Assembly (NCBI RefSeq): GCF_900103585.1
Contig: NZ_FNHV01000015.1
Span: 124,001-188,000, forward strand
Reading direction: 5' to 3'
Length of the DNA stretch: 64,000 nt
Source: Streptomyces sp. cf386
GTDB taxonomy: Bacteria > Actinomycetota > Actinomycetes > Streptomycetales > Streptomycetaceae
A program made the translations under genes and the position numbers. Shown here one piece after another: positions 60,308 through 64,000 of this stretch. The notes below the pieces were generated by a model. That model made no database searches and was not told the DNA's origin. It worked only from the letters and a program-made list of their open reading frames with translations. The stretch's first letter is position 1. Every line of letters begins with the position of its first letter.

Positions 60308-61564
60308 ATGCGCGATCAAGAACCCGGCCCCGGGCCCGCGGGGCGGCGACTGACCACCCGGGAAGCCGCCGAGCTGCTCGGCGTGAAGCCCGAGACCGTG
60401 TACGCGTACGTGAGTCGCGGTCACCTCAGCAGCCGCCGTGCGCCCGGCGGCCGGGGCAGCACCTTCGACGCGAAGGAAGTGGAGACGCTCGCCCGGCGCA
60501 ACAAGCGGGAGAGTGCGGGCGGTTCGGGATCCGGCGGTGAGCTGTCGGTGCGGACCCGCCTGACGTTCATCGACACCGACCACTACTACTTCCGGGGCGT
60601 GGACGCGACCGAACTGGCCGCCCGGTACTCCTACGAAGAGGTCGCCGAGTGGCTCTGGACCGGCCGGTTGCGCCGCGGCGTCACCTTCCTCGCCCCCGAG
60701 AAGTCCGTCGCCGCCGCCCGCCGTGCCGTCGACGCCCTGCCCGAACACGCCGGTCCCACCGACCGGTTGCGGGTCGCCGCGATCGCCGCCGCGTCGGTGG
60801 ACCCGCTGCGCTTCGACCTGTCCGAGGAGGCCGTGCTCGGCACCGCCCGCACCCTCATCCCGACCCTCGTCGCCGCCCTCACCCCTGCCGGGTTCACCTA
60901 TCGCGACGAGGGCTCACTCGCCCACCGTCTCTGGAGCCGGCTGAGCGGGCGGCCCGCCGACGAGGCCGCGCTGCGCGTCCTGGACACGGCGCTCGCCCTG
61001 CTCGTCGATCACGACCTGGCCGCCTCGACCCTCGCCGTGCGAGTCGCCGCGTCGGCCCGCGCGCACGCCTACGCGGCCGTCTCCGCCGGGCTCGGCGTGA
61101 TCGAGGGCCCTCTGCACGGCGCCGCCAGCGGCCTCGCCCACAAGCTGATCATGGAGGTTCTCGACCGGGGCGACGCGGGGCCCGTCATCGCAGAGGAGCT
61201 ACGGGCCGGCCGACGCATTCCGGGGCTCGGTCACCGGCTCTACCCCGGCGAGGACCCACGCGCGCGCGTGCTGTTCGCGCTCCTGGAGGAGATCCCCCAC
61301 TCCGCGCCCGCCCTCGCCGCGGCCCGCGACATCGTCGCCACGGCCGCCCGCCACACTCCGCTGCACGCCAACGTCGACCTGGCCCTGGCCGTGTTCACGG
61401 CGTCCTCCGCCATGTCCGCCACGGCAGGAGAGACGATCTTCGCCGTGGCCCGTACGGCGGGCTGGATCGCCCACGCCCTGGAGGAGTACGGGGAGCGACC
61501 GCTGCGCATGCGACCGAGTGGGCACTACACGGGCCCGAAGCCACCTCAGCCGCTGCCCGAGTAG
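60308..61564 (+). CDS. Citrate synthase homologue fused to an N-terminal MerR-type HTH
   Basis: The protein is 418 aa from ATG 60308. Residues 12-65 are a MerR/excisionase-like helix-turn-helix (TTREAAELLGVKPETVYAYV, then SSRRAPGGRGSTFDAKEVE). The citrate synthase fold follows with GVIEGPLHGAASGLAHKLIM, GLGHRLYPGEDPRARVLF and the TPLHANVDLALAVFTASSAM end. The segment where catalytic His and Asp lie is more divergent than in the neighbour (LVDHDLAASTLAVRVA). It may be a DNA-binding regulator that senses CoA or oxaloacetate, or an active enzyme with self-control. Confidence 0.87.
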   Translation: MRDQEPGPGPAGRRLTTREAAELLGVKPETVYAYVSRGHLSSRRAPGGRGSTFDAKEVETLARRNKRESAGGSGSGGELSVRTRLTFIDTDHYYFRGVDATELAARYSYEEVAEWLWTGRLRRGVTFLAPEKSVAAARRAVDALPEHAGPTDRLRVAAIAAASVDPLRFDLSEEAVLGTARTLIPTLVAALTPAGFTYRDEGSLAHRLWSRLSGRPADEAALRVLDTALALLVDHDLAASTLAVRVAASARAHAYAAVSAGLGVIEGPLHGAASGLAHKLIMEVLDRGDAGPVIAEELRAGRRIPGLGHRLYPGEDPRARVLFALLEEIPHSAPALAAARDIVATAARHTPLHANVDLALAVFTASSAMSATAGETIFAVARTAGWIAHALEEYGERPLRMRPSGHYTGPKPPQPLPE

Positions 61565-61605
61565 GGATCACCACAGGGCCCCTCGGGAAGTCGCCTCGAC
61601 TCAAG

Positions 61606-61624
61606 TCAGGTTAGGCTCACCTCT
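61606..61624 (+). promoter_or_regulatory. Iron box abutting the sucrase/ferredoxin-like gene
   Basis: TCAGGTTAGGCTCACCTCT matches the DmdR/IdeR consensus at 16 of 19 positions, including the whole core AGGTTAGGCTCACCT. It ends at the base before the GTG start codon, so binding would block a transcript that begins at or close to the start codon. Confidence 0.78.
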
Positions 61625-62566
61625 GTGAGTACGTGCTCAACCGTCTCGCAGGACCTCGACGAGCCCATCGCGGGGACCGCGGCGACCGCGACGACCTGGC
61701 TGCTGCTGGAGCAGCCCGGTCCGTGGGGTGCCAAGGCGCTCACTCAGAGCCACCTGGATCCCGCGCTGGGCCACGCCCTGGAGGCCGCCGCGAAGGGCAC
61801 GGGTGTACGCGTCGCGCTGATCCGCCGCCCGGGCCGGCACGCCGACTGCGGGGCCCCCGCCGAACGCCAGGTCTACGTGGCCCACACCGTGCCCGGCAAC
61901 GTGTGGCTGCACGCTGCCACGAGCCGCGACCCCGAGCAGTTGCTCGGCCTGGACTTCGCCGCGCTGGGCATGGGTGACCCACACACCTTCGACTCGGTCC
62001 TCCAGGGGCGTCCCCACACGGGCGACCCGCTCGCCCTCGTCTGCACGAACGGCAAGCGGGACCGCTGCTGCGCACTCCTGGGCCGGCCTCTCGCGGCCGA
62101 GCTCACCGCCTCCGGCGTCGACGGCGTCTGGGAGGTCACTCATCTGGGTGGACACCGGTTCTCACCGACGCTGCTGGTGCTGCCGTACGGCTACGCGTAC
62201 GGCCGGGCGCAGGCCCACGCCGTCAAGGAGGTCCTGCACAGCGTCCAGGACGGCCGGATCGTCGTCGAGGGCTGCCGCGGGAACTCGGCCTGGGAGCGGC
62301 CGGGCCAGGCGGCCGAGCTGGCCGTGCGCCGGGCCACCGGAGAGGACGCCGCGGAGGCGCTGAGCGTCGTACGGACGGACGGTGCTGCCCCGCGGTGGGA
62401 GGTGACCGTCGCCCACGTGGACGGGCGTCACTGGCGGGTCGAGGTGGCACAGGGCGCCTCGCTGCCGCCCCGCCCCGAGAGCTGCGGGTCGGTACTCGGC
62501 TCGCCCGCCCGGATGGACGTGGCGGCGATGCACGCGCTCACGAACGCGACGGCCCTCGCGAGCTGA
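61625..62566 (+). CDS. Sucrase/ferredoxin-like family protein
   Basis: The protein is 313 aa from GTG 61625. The family signature is CTNGKRDRCCALLGRPLAAE with thioredoxin-like-ferredoxin cysteines. Further conserved segments are THLGGHRFSPTLLVLPYGYA, YGRAQAHAVKEVL, and the early WLLLEQPGPWG motif. A 2Fe-2S cluster or thiol redox centre is likely. No ribosome site precedes the start, so the mRNA may be leaderless. The iron box suggests a role when iron is scarce, perhaps in siderophore-iron reduction; this is inference. Confidence 0.85.
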   Translation: MSTCSTVSQDLDEPIAGTAATATTWLLLEQPGPWGAKALTQSHLDPALGHALEAAAKGTGVRVALIRRPGRHADCGAPAERQVYVAHTVPGNVWLHAATSRDPEQLLGLDFAALGMGDPHTFDSVLQGRPHTGDPLALVCTNGKRDRCCALLGRPLAAELTASGVDGVWEVTHLGGHRFSPTLLVLPYGYAYGRAQAHAVKEVLHSVQDGRIVVEGCRGNSAWERPGQAAELAVRRATGEDAAEALSVVRTDGAAPRWEVTVAHVDGRHWRVEVAQGASLPPRPESCGSVLGSPARMDVAAMHALTNATALAS

Positions 62567-62749
62567 CCCGGGCGGCTCGCCGGTCACCCCGGATACACCG
62601 GCCCCCCAGGTGAAGCTTCCACCCGACACCCCTGAGGGAACCGGCCGCCCCACGCCACCCGCGTGCCCCACTCCTGCCCGACATCGATCAGGAGATCCAC
62701 CCCACACCCCTCTACGGGACTTCCCGCCCGCCCACGTACCGTCATGGGT

Positions 62750-64000
62750 ATGAGCCCCACTCCCCCCGCCCGCCGCCTGCGCCTCGGTCTGCCCCGGCAG
62801 ATGTTCGCGCAGGTGCTGCTGATGCAGGTGGCGATCGCCGCGGGAGTCGCGGTGCTCGCGACCGGACTGTTCCTCGCACCGCTCAGCGACCAGCTGGACG
62901 ACCAGGCGATGCGCCGCGCGCTGTCGATCGCGCAGACCACCGCGGCCCAGCCGCAGATCGCCGAGGACCTGCTGAGTACGCCCGCCACGGCCGGCGGTCC
63001 GGTCCAGCGGGAGGCCGAGCGGATCCGCGAGGCGACCAAGGCCGAGTACATCGTGGTGATGGACCGGCGTGGGGTGCGCTGGTCCCACCCCACGTCGAGC
63101 GAGATCGGCAGAACCGTCTCGACCGACCCGGGCCAGGCCCTCGCCGGCCACGAGGTCATGCAGATCGACAGCGGCACCCTGGGCCGCACCGCCCGCGGCA
63201 AGGTGCCGCTGCGGGACGGCGACGGGGAGATCATCGGGGCGGTCTCGGTCGGAATCGCGTACGACAGCGTGCGGGCCCGCCTGCTGCACGCCATCCCCGG
63301 GCTGTTCGCCTACGCGGGCGGCGCCCTGGCGGTGGGCGCGCTGGCCGCCTGGCTCATTTCCCGCCGAGTCCAGCGGCAGACCCGTGACCTGGCCTTCTCC
63401 GACATCTCGGCGCTGCTCTCGGAGCGGGAGGCCATGCTGCACGGCATCCGGGAGGGCGTGGTCGCCCTGGACCGCGGCGGCCGTATCCGCCTCCTCAACG
63501 ACGAGGCGCGACGTCTGCTCGGCATCGGTGACGAGGCTGTCGGCCGCTCCCTCGACGAGGCGCTCGGCGAGGGCCGTACGACCGACGTGCTGGCCGGCCG
63601 GGTCACCGGCACCGATCTGCTCACCGTCCGCGGCCAGCGCGTCCTGGTCGCCAACCGCATGCCCACCGACGACGGCGGCGCCGTCGCCACCCTGCGCGAC
63701 CGCACCGAGCTGGAGCAGCTGGGCAGGGAGCTCGACTCGACGCGCGGCCTGATCGACGCCCTGCGCGCCCAGGATCATGAGCACGCCAACCGGATGCACA
63801 CCCTCCTCGGGCTACTCGAACTGGAGATGTACGACGATGCCGTGGAGTTCGTCGGCGAGGTGGTCGGCGACCACCGGGCCACCGCGGAGCAGGTCGCCGA
63901 GAAGATCCAGGACCCGCTGCTCGCCGCTCTCCTGGTCGGCAAGGCGACCGTCGCGGCCGAGCGCGGCGTCGCGCTGCGCCTGGCGGACCGCACGGGGCTC
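62750..64000 (+). CDS. CitA/DcuS-type sensor histidine kinase (C-terminus outside window)
   Basis: The frame is open from ATG 62750 (or ATG 62744) to the right edge: 417 codons. Membrane helices at about 20-43 and 182-202 flank a PAS-like extracytoplasmic domain with EYIVVMDRRGVRWSHPTSSE and VPLRDGDGEIIGAVSVGI. A cytoplasmic PAS (LSEREAMLHGIREGVVALDR) and the histidine box QDHEHANRMHTLLGLLELEM follow, the SpoOB-type H-box of citrate/C4-dicarboxylate sensors. The ATPase domain is cut by the window end. Its response regulator should lie downstream. The 184-bp spacer before it shows no gene. Confidence 0.92.
   Translation, partial: MSPTPPARRLRLGLPRQMFAQVLLMQVAIAAGVAVLATGLFLAPLSDQLDDQAMRRALSIAQTTAAQPQIAEDLLSTPATAGGPVQREAERIREATKAEYIVVMDRRGVRWSHPTSSEIGRTVSTDPGQALAGHEVMQIDSGTLGRTARGKVPLRDGDGEIIGAVSVGIAYDSVRARLLHAIPGLFAYAGGALAVGALAAWLISRRVQRQTRDLAFSDISALLSEREAMLHGIREGVVALDRGGRIRLLNDEARRLLGIGDEAVGRSLDEALGEGRTTDVLAGRVTGTDLLTVRGQRVLVANRMPTDDGGAVATLRDRTELEQLGRELDSTRGLIDALRAQDHEHANRMHTLLGLLELEMYDDAVEFVGEVVGDHRATAEQVAEKIQDPLLAALLVGKATVAAERGVALRLADRTGL

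Noticed and set aside
62162..63799. 545-aa minus-strand open frame
   Set aside because: It covers parts of two real plus-strand genes and lacks any conserved motif.

Overview
The window is a high-GC actinobacterial chromosome segment, almost certainly Streptomyces. The evidence is the strong third-position G/C bias, frequent GTG and TTG starts, ATGA/GTGA start-stop overlaps, and a run of actinomycete core genes: sepH, the CutRS two-component system, genes of the DUF3159, DUF3710, DUF3093 and DUF4193 families, dut, a coproporphyrin ferrochelatase with a C-terminal Cys cluster, parC, and a Pat-type acetyltransferase. No rRNA, tRNA, CRISPR array or intact transposase gene was seen.

Positions 1-15250 look accessory. 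A ferric-iron lipoprotein gene (running off the left edge) and a three-domain adenylation/carrier/membrane-acyltransferase gene diverge from an iron box. A stretch of damaged genes follows: a truncated ABC ATPase, a truncated methyltransferase, and a MarR regulator with both a truncation and a frameshift. Next come a PadR-regulated oxidoreductase/SnoaL divergon with a 15-bp-arm palindrome, an unrecognised 356-aa protein, and remnants of an allophanate hydrolase and of another gene. A cell-wall cluster follows: two overlapping genes for membrane-anchored HTH proteins (HTH-TM-DUF2690 and HTH-TM-peptidoglycan-binding domain) point away from two secreted peptidoglycan-binding proteins. A paralogue of the C-terminal module of the 356-aa protein and an 11-bp tandem array close the region.

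Positions 15250-26430 hold a TrmA/RumA-type RNA methyltransferase and a potassium block. The block contains a KimA/YdaO-like permease, two adjacent TrkA/RCK proteins, a 32-aa membrane peptide, a possible 16-aa leader peptide, and the KdpDE two-component pair without kdpFABC, with DUF3159 and OB-fold genes between. A secreted alginate-lyase-family enzyme follows.

Positions 26600-41640 are housekeeping: DUF3710, dUTPase, a PaaI thioesterase, DUF3093, an EcsC-like protein, DUF4193, CutS and CutR, inositol monophosphatase, and ferrochelatase. A second iron box separates ferrochelatase from an MFS transporter and an ALO-type FAD oxidase that overlap each other. SepH, a sulfurtransferase and a VOC protein follow.

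Positions 41641-64000 hold thymidine kinase, a phosphodiesterase-like enzyme, a DUF5998-like protein, the GNAT/acyl-CoA-synthetase fusion, HPr, a GntR regulator, and a secreted M23 peptidase behind a c-di-AMP (ydaO) riboswitch. Then come a paired M16 peptidase (one catalytic, one lacking the zinc motif), ParC, a CobW/COG0523 GTPase with a His-rich loop, and several small unknown genes. Two divergent citrate-synthase-family genes follow, one carrying an N-terminal MerR-like HTH. A third iron box abuts the start of a sucrase/ferredoxin-like gene, and the window ends inside a CitA/DcuS-type sensor kinase. Two themes recur: iron control (three candidate DmdR/IdeR boxes) and potassium/c-di-AMP/cell-wall homeostasis.
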